Of a stretch of 64,000 bases of DNA, positions 21,545 through 32,188 are shown piece after piece. The stretch's first letter is position 1. Every line of letters starts with the position of its first letter. The notes under the pieces were generated by a model, which had not been told where the DNA came from, did no database searches, and saw nothing but the letters and a program-made list of their open reading frames with translations. Where the stretch lies: positions 48,943,630-49,007,629 of the forward strand of contig JAJKFL010000003.1 in assembly GCA_021186555.1 (NCBI GenBank), read 5' to 3'. Source of the stretch: Reticulitermes speratus (taxonomy: Eukaryota > Arthropoda > Insecta > Blattodea > Rhinotermitidae). The translations under genes were made by a program, and so were the position numbers.

Positions 21545-21780
21545 ACCCATGGCACGACTATGCAGGCACAGAGGCGAGGCGGACGTATTGCTCCAATCCA
21601 TTCGCAACCCAGCACTGGAAGGAAGTGGGTGGTCAAAACCACGCTACCGCCCTTTTCCCGGGAAAGACATGGTACCCTTTTACAGGATGTTGTGTGGGCC
21701 TAGGCGCCGGTCTGTACGGCTTGTAAAATCTCGCCCCCGTAAGGATTCGATCCCAGGACATATAAAAATTGAAACAACAG
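21545..21780 (-). mobile_element. SINE-C copy with tRNA-like head
   Basis: On the minus strand a B-box-like GGGATCGAATCCTTACGG is followed by GGCGAGATTTTACAAGCC, CCGGCGCCTAGGCC, TTTCCCGGGAAAAGGGCGGTA, TTTGACCACCCACTTCC and AGTGCTGGGTTGCGAATGG. This is the SINE-C order. The A-box side is degenerate. Confidence 0.65.
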
Positions 21781-22684
21781 CTTTTAACGCCCGAAACAAA
21801 ATTTTTAATGTCTGTGTCTTTAAGTTTTACAGTTTTCATTTTATAAAGAAGTTATAAACAATAGAGAAATCTTAATCATTTCATGAAATATGCTGATGAA
21901 ATAAGTGTAATGTTCTCCTTCATTTATATCCTTTTGATATTTGATAATAGATGCTTTTACACATAGTGTCGAGACTATGGGGAGTTCCCTTTTATTATTA
22001 TTATTAATATTAAACAGACTCACAAAATAAGCAATATTGTTATACATTTTTCTAAGGTTTAGACCATGGTATATCACGTTTAATGTCATTAGCTTCACAG
22101 ACTTTGTCTACCATCTGGTGTTTCAAAATTAATAAAGGTAATTAAAAGCAAATAGTAAATAAAACACTACGTACTGATGGCCGGTCGTTTCCATGAAATG
22201 TAGTGTTTTTTTTATATTTAATTCGCATTCCATTTATTAATTTTAAAACATCGTATGAAAGAGGAAGTCCATGAAACTATTAATCGTTAAAGCATTATTG
22301 TTACTTTAAGATGCAAATTAATAAATATCACCACAATATATTTCCTAATTTACGTCTTTTTATATTTTAAAAAATAATAAACAAAATCAAATCGTCACAA
22401 AACAAGAATAGAAATGAAGCTAGTCTTACTCTAATATGCACTTTCTACATGTCGATGTTCAGATTCCAATATATAAATATATATCTGTTGCTAAGAAATT
22501 TATACCTAATTGCCTACGACATACTATTCTATTTACTATATGGACCCTATTAATCATTTTCAATGCTTTGTATATACCAAGTTTATATTTTTCAGTTATT
22601 CTAAATTTTTACATTATACGTGTATTTTTGGCTTGTGGAAGTTGAGATCTCAAACCTGAAAAATTTGTAAAACATACCTCTTTT
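21781..22684. other. Unassigned AT-rich sequence, 0.9 kb
   Basis: Very AT-rich. Small frames at 21841-22098 and 22436-22645 give hydrophobic, low-complexity translations of no recognised family. Confidence 0.5.
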
Positions 22685-22775
22685 ATATTCTTGTAATTAG
22701 CCCTGATTATGGCCAATTGGCTTCAGCCGAAACATGTAACCTTTATTCTTCTTGAATATAAATATTGTGCTGACT
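22685..22775 (+). repeat. HH7: hammerhead-like motif with outer stem
   Basis: It reads TTAGCC, CTGATTA, T, GGC...GCC stem, GAAACATGTAACC. The G8-equivalent is changed to T, so activity is unlikely. Outer segments TATATTC at 22685-22691 and GAATATA at about 22753-22759 are exactly complementary, framing the motif. Confidence 0.5.
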
Positions 22776-23139
22776 GATGGCAAAATTGCATTTACATTAT
22801 TGTTCTTTATTTGCTTTATCACTTAAGCTTTAGTGGATATACTACAATGTATCTGAAACAAATGTTTTTACTTCTAAGGAGGACATAACGAACTCTACCG
22901 GTTGGTACACTTTACACTTCCTAAAAGTAATTCCGGAAAACAAAGTATTAGGTCTGATCCTGCTAGGATTCCATGTTAATTTCATGTCTGCAAAGTTTAA
23001 TAACCCAGATTATAACTGAAGATGGATGTCTGCTGCCTCTTGCATTAATAATGACGTCATTATGAGACTCACTGTTAACAGTGTATAAAGGAAAATGTGA
23101 TAAATTAGTTGGGTTTAGTAGCCGTGTCTAGGTTTATTC

Positions 23140-23245
23140 TCTGGGACTGGACCAATTCTCTTGAATCTACAAAAAGTGTTCCAACGTTTCAGACCACCTG
23201 CACATCTCCCACTTTGCCTGCTTTCACCTGCAGTCGGGTAAACAT
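23140..23245 (-). repeat. HH8: decayed hammerhead-like repeat
   Basis: On the minus strand GTGGTCTGAAACGTTGGAAC is followed by AGAGAATTGGTCCAGTCCCA. Only the CGAAACGTTGG half of the core is well kept. Confidence 0.4.
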
Positions 23246-23403
23246 TCTATTGACATGAAAGATAGTAGTGGTAACTGCATGAAAACCGCCACACAGACTA
23301 AATCAGAAGAGGTGATTTTACAAGTTCTGGGTAATATTTCTTTTTAAATATTGCCCATCGCAATTTATGTGTAAGTGTGTTTGCACGCGCGTGCTGCTTG
23401 CTT

Positions 23404-23406
23404 GCC

Positions 23407-23459
<53 letters not shown>

Positions 23460-23505
23460 ATTGTGTGTGTGTGGGTGGGTGTGTATGTGTCAAAAATAAA
23501 TTATA
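23404..23505 (+). repeat. (TG)n microsatellite
   Basis: About 100 bp of TG dinucleotides with interruptions (TATG, TATTG, GGGTGGG). The valine/cysteine-rich open frame across it is a by-product. Confidence 0.9.
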
Positions 23506-24230
23506 TATAAAAGTAACCATTTCTAGCTGCAAGAATCATGAACAAAGCTTCCTACTGTCGGTACATAAAAGACTTTCATTTTATTCCGAATGTAAATTTA
23601 TTTAAACAGTACTTACCTAATATGTATTATTCAGGACAAGACAAATTTGACTTCACAACTGAACAAACTTTAATGAACGGGGCTGTGTTTATTGAACAGA
23701 CGTGTCCATTGCGCTATTTCAAATACCCGTAGGCGTTTAAAAGAAGTTTAAATCTAAACTGATTTTCATAGTAGCACTTGCCTAAAGCTTTCCTTTACTA
23801 GTAGAGTATCAGTGTGTTCCATTATATATCCCTAAGATAGTCTACAGTTTGGGTAAATTCCGCAACATTTTTTGTTCTTAGAATTATACATTTCTATATT
23901 TCTCTAAATATTGGAGACGAGACTAGTTGTGTGTCCGTTTAGAGCTTTTAAAAGTATTGCATCTTTCAAACAATTCAAGACCGAACTGCACCCTCACGAA
24001 CTAACTAGTCCGTATGACAAACTTGCTGTGTCTGATGACAGTACACAAGAGGACCGATATCAAGCGTGGGTCTTGGCAACAAAGGACTCCTATAAACGAC
24101 TGCAAAAAAGAAACTTTATAATTTCTTGGAACAAAAGAAGATTGTAGGTAATTACTTAGGAATATGATGAAAATGAATATGATAAAACATGAGTACACGA
24201 CGCAAATGTGTTTCCAGCACAAAGATCGTA
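23506..24230 (+). other. Unassigned sequence with a possible exon at about 23911-24147
   Basis: The plus frame 23911-24147 (opening on TTG, not ATG) reads PFRAFKSIASFKQFKTELHP, then YDKLAVSDDSTQEDRYQAWV and TKDSYKRLQKRNF. It is not low-complexity and has no stop for 78 codons, so it could be an exon or a retroelement fragment. I do not recognise the family and see no clear splice sites. Confidence 0.25.
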
Positions 24231-24239
24231 TACGATAAT

Positions 24240-24515
24240 TCGGATCTGTTTTTAGGCGCGATCTTTAACGACATTGTCATTTCTTAAGACTATATAGCGT
24301 CGTGATATATGAATGAGTGTGGAGCACTGGTGGATTGATACTGACAGAAGAAACTGAAGTACTGGAAGAAACATCTTTCCCAGTGCCACTTTATCTACCA
24401 TAGATTTCAGTGGACTGACCTGGGAGCGAAAGCTGACCTCCGCTTTGACAGGCCACCGACTAATTTTCTTAGCCATGGCACGGCCGGTACTGGTGTACTG
24501 TACCATCTACATGTT
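24240..24515 (-). mobile_element. SINE-B copy, diverged
   Basis: On the minus strand: GGCCGTGCCATGGCTAAGAA (A-box region), TTAGTCGGTGGCC, CTCCCAGGTCAGTCCACTG, GGTAGATAAAGTGGCACTGGG and ATCAATCCACCAGTGCTCC. The order matches the copies at 30784-31074 and 54755-55051. The frame running through it is the usual repeat-encoded peptide (DKVALG...). Confidence 0.75.
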
Positions 24516-25097
24516 GGCTGTCAGGAGATTTGTTGAACCCTCGATATTGAACAAAAGTCTTCAAAACCTGTCAGGCTAACAGAAATGGCCAACAATTAAT
24601 AAATAGGCCTACATTGTATTCGATAGAAAAGTAAGATAAGCTGTCCTTTGTACTTTTACTTTGTGCACTTGGTAAGTTGATCTAGCGATATGTTATTTTG
24701 AAGTCCATGAAAGTGCGAATTAAAAAATCTATAACATATATCCCCAATTTGCCTTTGTGTAACATTCAAACACGCAAGTTGGCAGTGCTGATACTTTTAT
24801 TACTGTAAGATTAGAGATTAACGAAAGGAGTTGCTTGAAAAAGGAGCAGAAAAATGAGCTCTGTAACAAGTCTAAGAGGATTTTATAATAGAGTGTAGGA
24901 ACAAAGACCTAGGAATCTAATAAGGTTTATGTAGAATGACGGGCGGGGCCGCTGACGTGAATCTGCCTAATGATTTGTGTGACATCAAGATATCAGATTA
25001 TATGCAGATGGATTTACCATTGAAGACACGCAACATCGTATTATAATTCAAAGCATATTGGTAACAAAACCGTCATTTGCTTTAATGTTAAAAACCA
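24516..25097. other. Unassigned sequence
   Basis: No gene or repeat recognised. Confidence 0.45.
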
Positions 25098-25235
25098 AGT
25101 AGATAATTCCATAGAGCAGAGTCCTTCTTGAAGAACTTCTTTCTTCAGATATCAAGAAATTCCCCGCATGTTATGGAAACCGAAGGTTCATTACTGCGTC
25201 CGCAACAGCCCACCATTTTTCCCTATCCTGAACTT
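25098..25235 (-). mobile_element. N2 non-LTR 3' UTR fragment
   Basis: Minus-strand copy: CCATAGAGCAGAGTCCTTCT, ATCAAGAAATTCCCCGCATG, TTATGGAAACCGAAGGTTCA and CCTATCCTGA, as in the copy at 27887-28145. Confidence 0.75.
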
Positions 25236-25424
25236 TAAACTTAAAAACATTTTCGTAGAATTTATTCGTTTGTTTTCTACAATTCTCACAGGCCTAGAGC
25301 AATTATTTCTCCAAACAACATTAACTGAATTTTTGAGTATCATTTAAAACAAAATCCATGATTTAAAGGAAAACGTGATTTTAGGAAATTTGATGTTCTC
25401 ACATCAGTGGTGCTAAAAAAATTC

Positions 25425-25605
25425 AATTGTTCAGGGATGTTATGCCATGTGGATTGGTAAATACTTACCGACGTTTCAAAGGATTTTTTATTTCTTTTTC
25501 AAGGTCAAGTAGTCCACTTTTTATTGCTTGAAAGTGGCGGCAAGTTCCTCCGAAACGTCGGTAACTATTTACCAATCGACACAGCATAAAATCCCAGAAG
25601 AAATG
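25425..25605. repeat. HH9: fold-back hammerhead-like repeat
   Basis: Left arm (minus): TTGACCTTGAAAAAG, CCTTTGAAACGTCGGTAAG and TATTTACCAATCC. Right arm (plus): TTGCTTGAAAGTGGCGG, AGTTCCTCCGAAACGTCGGT, AACTATTTACCAATCGACAC and AAATCCCAGAAG. The two arms are inverted copies about 60 bp long. The first core block is altered in both. Confidence 0.7.
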
Positions 25606-26713
25606 AATCTTCAAAATTATGCCCTGTTTCTCCATTTAAATTCCTGTACAGTGACCGATCTGTAACTGCTTAAGTAATGTTTTAAAAGATGGTTTCCGTT
25701 TCCCAGAAAACACGTCAGATATTCTCATGGATGAGACAGGAAACATTTCTGTCTTCCGAGATGAGACTCTACGTAATCTGGCACCTTGAAACTAATGACT
25801 CAGAAGAAAATCCTCCATCCGTCTTCAGGGTAGAAAAATATGCACCTACGTTTTCTCTTGGAAGTATCAGAAATAGTAGCCTTACTCCGCCTGTTATTTT
25901 ACAGAAATGTTTAGCAGTTTTCGATAAAAATTGGTATAAAGACTATATACTGAATATTTTTCCTTAACCTCAAATTACGTGCATATCAGACCAACACAAC
26001 TCTTACTTCGCATAAAGCTTAAAACTAAATTAATTTTATTTATTTATTCCCGATTATTTAACATATTGCTTATGTTACAAAGTATACTAGTAGGGTTCAT
26101 GATATACAACTTATATTAATGAGTAATAAAAACCATCACCAAACACAATATTTATTGTATAAGAATAAATTGTTACCAACAAGTTACATGTATCGGTCCT
26201 ACCGTAAAATTATCAGGCTCTATATAAAAACTTGTACAGTTGGTTGTTTTAAATTACAACATACATAACATTACGGTTTATAGCCAGTCGTTGTTTGAAA
26301 CATTTTTCGATACGATGAATATTTAATGCAATGAAAGTGAAAATATTTCTAACTCTGTGCAGTGTGATCTGTGTAGTGCAATTGTTACTAATGATTCATG
26401 TTACCGCGAGGTTCAGTGTCCACACGCTGCGATTTAATTCGATATGGGATGCGAATATTTTGCATGTTCCTCTTTGATGTAACAACAGTGTAGTGGGCCA
26501 AGCCTAGAATGTCTCCTGTTTCACCGGTGTTTCAGATTTAATTATAAGAATGTATTTTACACAGTGACTAATCCATTCAAGCACAAAATACGATCTTGTC
26601 GACAGGTTCTTCAACCTTCATGGTTTAATTTCTATGGAGTTCTTATACCTATTCCATTTATGGTATTGGACCCATCATCGTATTATCAGATAGACCTTAC
26701 AAGCAGGTTAATG
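25606..26713. other. Unassigned sequence, 1.1 kb
   Basis: The stretch 25690-25850 (TTTCCCAGAAAACACGTCAG ... CATCCGTCTTCAGGGTAG) may be a further, badly decayed HH repeat. The rest is AT-rich with no recognised feature. Confidence 0.4.
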
Positions 26714-26975
26714 TACAGCGTGTTTCATAAGTCCATCCGGGATTTAGAGGCTAGGCCGTGCATTAGCAAACTCACATATAAGAGATAAAAGCATGCCAAC
26801 GGATAGAGGAAATGTAAAAGTTTTTTCGTAACAGATGCGATGGCGTAGTTACCCGTTTCTCCGCTAGGAGGCAGTGGTGTGCTAACATGGCGTTTTCAGG
26901 TGAACAGAAAGCTCTATGTGTCCTGCAATTTGCTAAAACCCAGTCAATTGTAACTATCAGAACTAACACAACGTC
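26714..26975 (+). pseudogene. Mariner-like element 5' end with transposase N-terminus
   Basis: It begins with a terminal-repeat-like ACAGCGTGTTTCATAAGTCC. About 170 bp later an ATG at 26888 opens MAFSGEQKALCVLQFAKTQS, resembling the start of IS630-Tc1-mariner family transposases. The frame is open for about 27 codons, then homology ends near 26975 where the sequence passes into N2 DNA. The 3' part of the transposon is absent. Confidence 0.5.
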
Positions 26976-26984
26976 CTTCATATA

Positions 26985-27510
26985 CAGAACTATAATTTTT
27001 CCTGTTGTTTTGTATGGGTGTGAAACTTAGTCTCTCACATTGAGGAAGGAACGTAGGCATAGGGTGTTCAAAAACAGAGTGGTGAGGAAGATATTTGGGC
27101 GTAAGGGGGACGATGTACAGCGAGGAACTTTTTTATATCCCCAAAAATTGCTATCTGGGTAATTACATCACGGAGACAGGAATGGAAGAGTCATGAGGAA
27201 TGTATGGGAGACGAAATAAGTTCTGGTGTGCAAACCTGAAGGAAAGAGATCACTTGGAAAACCTATGCTTAGATGGGAGGATGGTATTAGAGTTGTTCTT
27301 AAATAAATCAGCCTGGATAGCGTGGACTGGATTGATGTGTCTCAGGTTCGTAACAAGTGGAAGGCTGTTGTGCATGCGGTAACGAAACTTCGGGTTCCAT
27401 AAAACGCGGGGAAATTCTTGACTAGCTGACGACCTTTAGCTTCTCAAGAAGGACTGTGCTCCATGGAGTTAGTTATTTGGTTTGTTGGTTGGTTGGTTAG
27501 TTAAATTTGT
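26985..27510 (+). pseudogene. N2 reverse transcriptase C-terminus and 3' UTR
   Basis: Broken frames read in order VVLYGCET, stop, SLTLRKERRHRVFKNRVVRK, IFG, then a frame-shifted AHV-like region, LKERDHLENLCLDGRMVLEL and WTGLMCLRFVTSGRLL. They match the C-terminal part of the RT ORF ([29 protein letters not shown]) that I know from insect non-LTR elements. The 3' UTR carries CTTCGGGTTCCATAAAACGC, TTCTTGACTAGCTGACGACC, GGACTGTGCTCCATGGAGTT and a GTTGGTTAG-type tail at 27470-27510. It has stops and frameshifts, so it is dead. Confidence 0.8.
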
Positions 27511-27886
27511 GTTTGTTTGTTTCTTTGTTAATATAAAGCTAGTTTAAATTGAAATAACAAAATTTGCTCTGAACGACATCAAGAAGTAGCACTGTACCTA
27601 CATCTCTGTGATACATTACAGTCCTTGACGCAGATTCTCATATCACAGTTGCACTGAATATGCAAAGTTTAACGTGAACGTTTCTGGACAGACGGCCACA
27701 TTTATACTAAGAAATGAAACTTGGTAGAATAACAATGTGTACTGAGAGGTGCTGCTATCTACGGAGCAATTTTCCTCAAGCAGCGAGCCTTCTGGTCTAT
27801 GTTTATTTCGATTCTGGTCCGGGACACCAAGTACAGTGATTGGGATTTATCGTAGTTTTCCTCAGTTCCTACAGATAAATATCGTT
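27511..27886 (+). other. Spacer with a SINE-F-like relic
   Basis: At 27770-27885, TTTATTTCGATTCTGGTCCG, GGGACACCAAG and GTAGTTTTCCTCAGTTCC match the SINE-F order in decayed form. The rest is unassigned. Confidence 0.4.
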
Positions 27887-28145
27887 ATTAACTAACTAAC
27901 ATCATGGAGCAGAGTCCTTCTTGAGCAGCTCACAAGTCGTCAGCTAGTCAAGAAATTCCCCGCATTTTAAGAAACCTTTTATGGAACCGGAAGTTCATTA
28001 CCGAATTCACAAAAGCCCGCCATCTGTCCCTATCCTGAGGTAGATCAATCTCATTTCATGCCCCCCATCCTACTTCTTGAATATTCATTTTAATATTATC
28101 CTCCCATCTATGCCTAGATCTTCCAAGTGGTCTGTTTGGATAGTA
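27887..28145 (-). mobile_element. N2 3' end, minus strand
   Basis: On plus coordinates: TTAACTAACTAACATCATGG, GTCCTTCTTGAGCAGCTCAC, CAGCTAGTCAAGAAATTCCC, TATGGAACCGGAAGTTCATT, CCTATCCTGAGGTAGATCAA and CATTTTAATATTATCCTCCC. It faces the plus-strand N2 copy at 26985-27510, so the two form a large inverted pair of 3' ends. Confidence 0.8.
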
Positions 28146-28924
28146 CATTAAATTAGGTCACGAACACCAATTCCAATTTATTGCTCTCTGTCATCCTAGC
28201 ATTCGGCGCTATTTAATGTGGGTTACTCACAGCCTCCTTTTATAAGTTACAAATATATAAACAAACTATTCAGAAGCACTTTATGAACTGTTCGATGCAA
28301 AGGTGGACATTGCAGTACAGACTCAATCATACTTTGGCTAGCTTCTATTGCCGCTATCGTCTGCTCATATCTGTAAATACTGTTTATTTGTAAGGCTTGA
28401 ACTTGCATAATTGCAGAATGGCAAGCGTTATTAACTTTACAGCGTATATATGGAGTTTAACACGACACATTTAACAGAGAAATTTGTGAGGCACAAATGT
28501 ACACATTTCTGTGCGCTCATACAGGGCAGATTGACCCACCGCAGATAACTTTATTACAGTAGGACCCTTTACTTGCTCAACAGGTAGCTGCTTACAGTGT
28601 AAAGTACAGTACTGTTTGATGGCCGTCAGACAGAGCTTGAGAACCGCGATAAGCCATCAACGTAGGCAATAAGACGAGCCTTATCGTCGCAGTTGCTGCT
28701 TACGGCTTAGCAGTGCAATTTGCATAGACGTCTAGCTTAACACTTTGCTTAGACGGCTGTCTTGATTACAAAGTTGTTTACCGCCCAATTGATTTATTTG
28801 CTTCATCAGCACGAGAGCAACGCAAGGCGCGCTGCCAGACGACGTCTAATGCAGTGACACTTTATTACTAATTAGCCTGTAAAGATCTGCATTGTTTTGC
28901 ATCGGAGTGAAAGATGGACTCTTT
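28146..28924. other. Unassigned sequence, 0.8 kb
   Basis: The patch 28600-28860 is less AT-rich than its surroundings and includes an octamer-like ATTTGCAT at 28720-28727. No gene or repeat recognised. Confidence 0.4.
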
Positions 28925-29290
28925 CGCAGAGTGCTGCACAAGTGATGGGGTCTTTGAGAGAAAAATAATTCGGAAAATATTTGGACCAGTAATGACGTCT
29001 GGAGATTACGGTACAATGAAGAACTTTACGGACTGTATCAAGACATTGACCTGGTAATATACATGCATGTTAACAGATTACAGTGGGCTGGGCATGTAGT
29101 AAGGATTTTCGACAACAAAATTCTGGAAGGAAACCTTGGGGGAAGAAGGCCCACCGGAAAGCCGAGGGAAAGATGGGAAGACGAAGAGAGGAAGATGCCG
29201 GTAAATTGCATAATAGCGTCCAGCGGCGAAACGCAGGAGTGACTGGATGAAGAAAACAGGGAGGTCATGGCCAGGAAACCGGCCGAAGAG
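28925..29290 (+). pseudogene. N4 non-LTR reverse transcriptase C-terminal fragment
   Basis: Frames joined by indels read VFERKIIRKIFGPV, GDYGTMKNFTDCI, VNRLQWAGHVVRIFDN, ILEGNLGGRRPTGKPRERWE and WMKKTGRSWPGNRPKSHR or, in the alternative frame, AMARKPAEEP. This is the C-terminal region of an RTE-like endonuclease-reverse transcriptase. At least two frameshifts and one early stop are present. A purine-rich (GAAGAAG/GGAGGA) tract follows, probably expanded from the element tail. Confidence 0.8.
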
Positions 29291-29500
29291 CCATAGGACG
29301 AAGAAGAAGGAGAGGAGGAGGAGGAGAAGGAGGAGGAGAAGGAGAAGTAGGAGGAAGTTTTGAAGGAGAAGGAAGAGAAGGAGGAGGTGTTGAAGGAGAA
29401 GGAGGAGGAGGATGGGAAAGAGGAGTAGGATGAGGAAAAGGAGGAGGAGGGGAAAGAGGAGTAGGAGGAGGAGAAGGAGAAGAAGGATCTGCAGTAGAAT
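29291..29500 (+). repeat. Purine-rich (GGAGAA)n tract
   Basis: About 200 bases almost wholly G and A on the plus strand, made of GAAGGAG and GAGGAG units with a few T interruptions. It begins at the end of N4, suggesting growth from its 3' tail. Confidence 0.85.
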
Positions 29501-29739
29501 GGTTACGTCATGAATGTGTGTCTTACAGTTTCATTTAACTGCACGGTCAGTCGCTCAATGTACTGCTTCGAACGGTAAGGTGATCAATGGGTAATACATT
29601 GGGAAGGATGTGGAAGGAACCGGTCATGGCTTAGCGTAAGGCGGAAAATCTGATACAGAGGTCTGGACTGGGTCTTTAGGTGTGTGTTAAGAAGAATACA
29701 CATATTGTGTACAGATTCTGTTAAGGGGCTTAGGAAGGG

Positions 29740-29862
29740 TTCGGTTTGTAGGCTGTAATGAAACTTCGGGTGCCGTAAAAATGGATAATATCATGAAAAC
29801 ATGGGTATCGTCTTCTCAAGGACTCGTTAATGAGATTAATTAGTTCCTACACATCGCCTGTG
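29740..29862 (+). mobile_element. N2 3' end, decayed
   Basis: AATGAAACTTCGGGTGCCGT followed by TATCGTCTTCTCAAGGACTC and TTAATTAGTTCC retains the order of the N2 3' UTR. Preceding sequence from 29600 may be the corresponding coding end but is too diverged to read. Confidence 0.5.
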
Positions 29863-30504
29863 TAATTAGTTTACAGAATGGTGCAATACAAAACTGCGTT
29901 TGTGTTTGAGATGAGAATGTGGGAGTATTTAGTCCTCGTAACAAGCTTTAACAACAAAGATAGCTTATTTTCAATAAATTTCCTTCTATTCTGTACATTC
30001 GCTTACCTTATAGAACACGTTTATCCTACACTCAGATCACAAGATTGAACACGAAACCCATTTTGTTTTCTATGCTCGACATACTTTAATTTTGCATTTG
30101 ATTACGGTTTGTATTAGGAATATTATTCATATTGCTGTAGTAATGTGTTCGTTTGGATGAATAATATTATGGATAATGTTCTTTATGGAGATTATTGTTT
30201 TTATGATTCCAGGCAATAGTTGATTTAAAAACATTGTTGTTCGGAATTAGTGATAAAAATAGGGTGTTTTGGATTTCGCTGTCCTCCCATGCCCCCTCCT
30301 GGCCCCGGACGAATGCATTCATCTTCACTCACAATTAGGTTATTCTCATGTTTCAATTAGCACTCCACGTACTCTGCAGTTGATGTAACAAAATAATTAA
30401 TCATCGGACCGCAAGCGGCCTGCAAGGTCTGTGTTTGACACGTCAAAACGTTGATAAAGAGAAGGAAAGTGGATTGTTTAAAACTGTATAGTGTTTACTG
30501 TTTG
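29863..30504. other. Unassigned sequence
   Basis: No gene or repeat recognised. Confidence 0.45.
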
Positions 30505-30735
30505 ATAACCGGACCTAACTAACCAACCAACTCCGTGGTCAGAGGGATTATTGAGAATCTAATAAGTCTTTGGCTAGTGTTGGTCCATAATCTTATTCCC
30601 AAAAGTCCGCACCTGGTGTCTATCTCAACCACACAAATCCGGCCTGTAATCTCCTACCCTGTTTATATTCCATCTAGGCCTAGGCTTTCTAAGTGATCAC
30701 CTTCCTTCAGGTTTTTCAACCATATTCATCTACGG
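30505..30735 (-). mobile_element. N2 3' end, decayed, minus strand
   Basis: On plus coordinates: ACCTAACTAACCAACCAACT, CCGTGGTCAGAG, CCTACCCTGTTTATATTCCA, TCTAGGCCTAGGCTTTCTAA and CACCTTCCTTCAGGTTTTTC. The last parts are the reverse complement of the KPEG...RPR-coding region of N2. Confidence 0.55.
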
Positions 30736-30771
30736 ACCTGACTGACTGTCTGTCATATATCAAAACATCTT

Positions 30772-31086
30772 AACCCTAAAGCACACCGTGCCATGGCTCA
30801 GGCGGTTAGTCGCCAGCCTCTTACGCGGTGGGCCCGCGTTCGATCCCGGGTCGGTCCATGTGGGATTTGTGGTGGACAAAGTGGCACTGGGATCGGTTTT
30901 TCCCCGAATACTTCGGTTTCTCCCTGTCAGTTTCATTCCACCGGTGCTCAATTACTTGGAAAAATGAGAAAAAAACTGATCATCTTTCTCTTCATCTTCA
31001 TCACAGGTTTGCACAATAAGCCTTAAGGCTGCGGTGCGTCCGTAGCTTCTGATGTGGGGCCTATCTCCAAAAAAAACCCTGGAGCA
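30772..31086 (+). mobile_element. SINE-B copy with TSD
   Basis: The tRNA-like head has A-box TGGCTCAGGCGGTTAGTCG and B-box GCGTTCGATCCCGGG. The body carries GTGGGATTTGTGGTGGACAA, AGTGGCACTGGGATCGG, CAGTTTCATTCCACCGGTGC and TTGCACAATAAGCCTTAAGG. Imperfect direct repeats AACCCTAAAGCA (30772-30783) and AACCCTGGAGCA (31075-31086) bound the element 30784-31074. The open frames across it (GICGGQSGTG...) are by-products seen with every copy. Confidence 0.88.
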
Positions 31087-31244
31087 GATAATTTTCATTT
31101 GAACCTAATTGATTTTTTAAATAAACTGAAGACTCGTTAATTTAAAATAACAATTTTCCTGAATTCATTAAACCACGTGCTGTTACGTAGTCTGTAACTT
31201 AACCTTAAGTACAGCGACGAATTGTCAGCAGGTGAAGTTCTTTG

Positions 31245-31606
31245 ATATAGACCAGGGTGGCCATACCGCGGCTCACGAGCCACATGCGGCTCTTTGACAT
31301 ATAATGTGTGACTCGTGGAAATATGTTGGCTGAGCTCCTTTTTGCATTACAATTCGTATAAAGGTAAATAAAAATTTTTCAAGCTTCTTAATTATTTACC
31401 GGGTATAAACTGAGATTCCACTGGATTAAAACGTAAGTTTAATGTTCATGGAGAGTAAATATATTTAAGAATTTTTGTAACAAAATGTGCGTGTAACAAT
31501 AAAAACGTGTGTGTAATATTTGTTCATGTCTTGCGGCTCTCAAACATCTGAAGTTTATCGTATGTGGCTCTTACATTAAGCAAGTTTGGCCACCCCTGAT
31601 ATAGAC
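31245..31606 (+). mobile_element. hAT MITE 1 with perfect 8-bp TSD
   Basis: A 346-bp element (31253-31598) starts CAGGGTGGCCATACCGCGGC and ends GCAAGTTTGGCCACCCCTG, giving imperfect terminal inverted repeats of the CAGGGGTGGCCA type. It is flanked by identical ATATAGAC at 31245-31252 and 31599-31606, the 8-bp duplication made by hAT transposases. Subterminal GCGGCTC and GTGGCTC repeats are present at both ends. It has no coding capacity and would depend on a hAT transposase in trans. Confidence 0.92.
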
Positions 31607-32137
31607 CGTTGTTGCTCCGAAGAGTAAGTCGGAAACAAGAACGGAGTTTCTGAATTTTATAGCTGTCCCATATCGACGCTGTGCAAGCTTCCTACATTAA
31701 TTATCTCGAAGGGTTTCGAGAGAAATAAGCTGAGGGCCAACGTTGCAACCTGTTCTCGTAATTCAGCACGTACAGGATCAAAGATCCTGGTGTAAAAATC
31801 AGCCTCTATGATTAAGCTCGGTGATTCTATAGTACCTTCTAAGCACCTCTGCTTGTGTGTAGTCAGTCTGTGTTCTGTAGTTTAGCGTGCTGCTTTTCCA
31901 AAGTAGGAACTGCGACCCTACATAGACTGTGAAACTTCTGCTGGAACCGTCGATGTCAAAGAGGCTGAATTAATTTCGGTTCTAAATGAAAAGTAAGTCG
32001 GTAAAAAATTATAATAGGAAGAGGTCTTCATAGTCATCATGAGGATACATACAGACACACATTTTGTGCAGTAATTGGGTTATGACGGTCTGATACAAGT
32101 CGAATTTTGCGAAGTTGGCAATCAGGATGTGTTCAAC
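31607..32137. other. Unassigned sequence
   Basis: Nothing recognised before the (TA)n tract. Confidence 0.45.
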
Positions 32138-32175
<38 letters not shown>

Positions 32176-32188
32176 ATATATATATATG
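32138..32188 (+). repeat. (TA)n microsatellite, left half
   Basis: TA dinucleotides with one phase slip. It continues at 33127-33172 on the other side of the mariner element, which therefore split an existing TA tract. Confidence 0.9.

Noticed and set aside
30793..31026. 77-codon frame with GICGGQSGTG and similar peptides at 54869 and 56079
   Set aside because: The same translation appears with every SINE-B copy, so it is a by-product of the repeat and not a gene.
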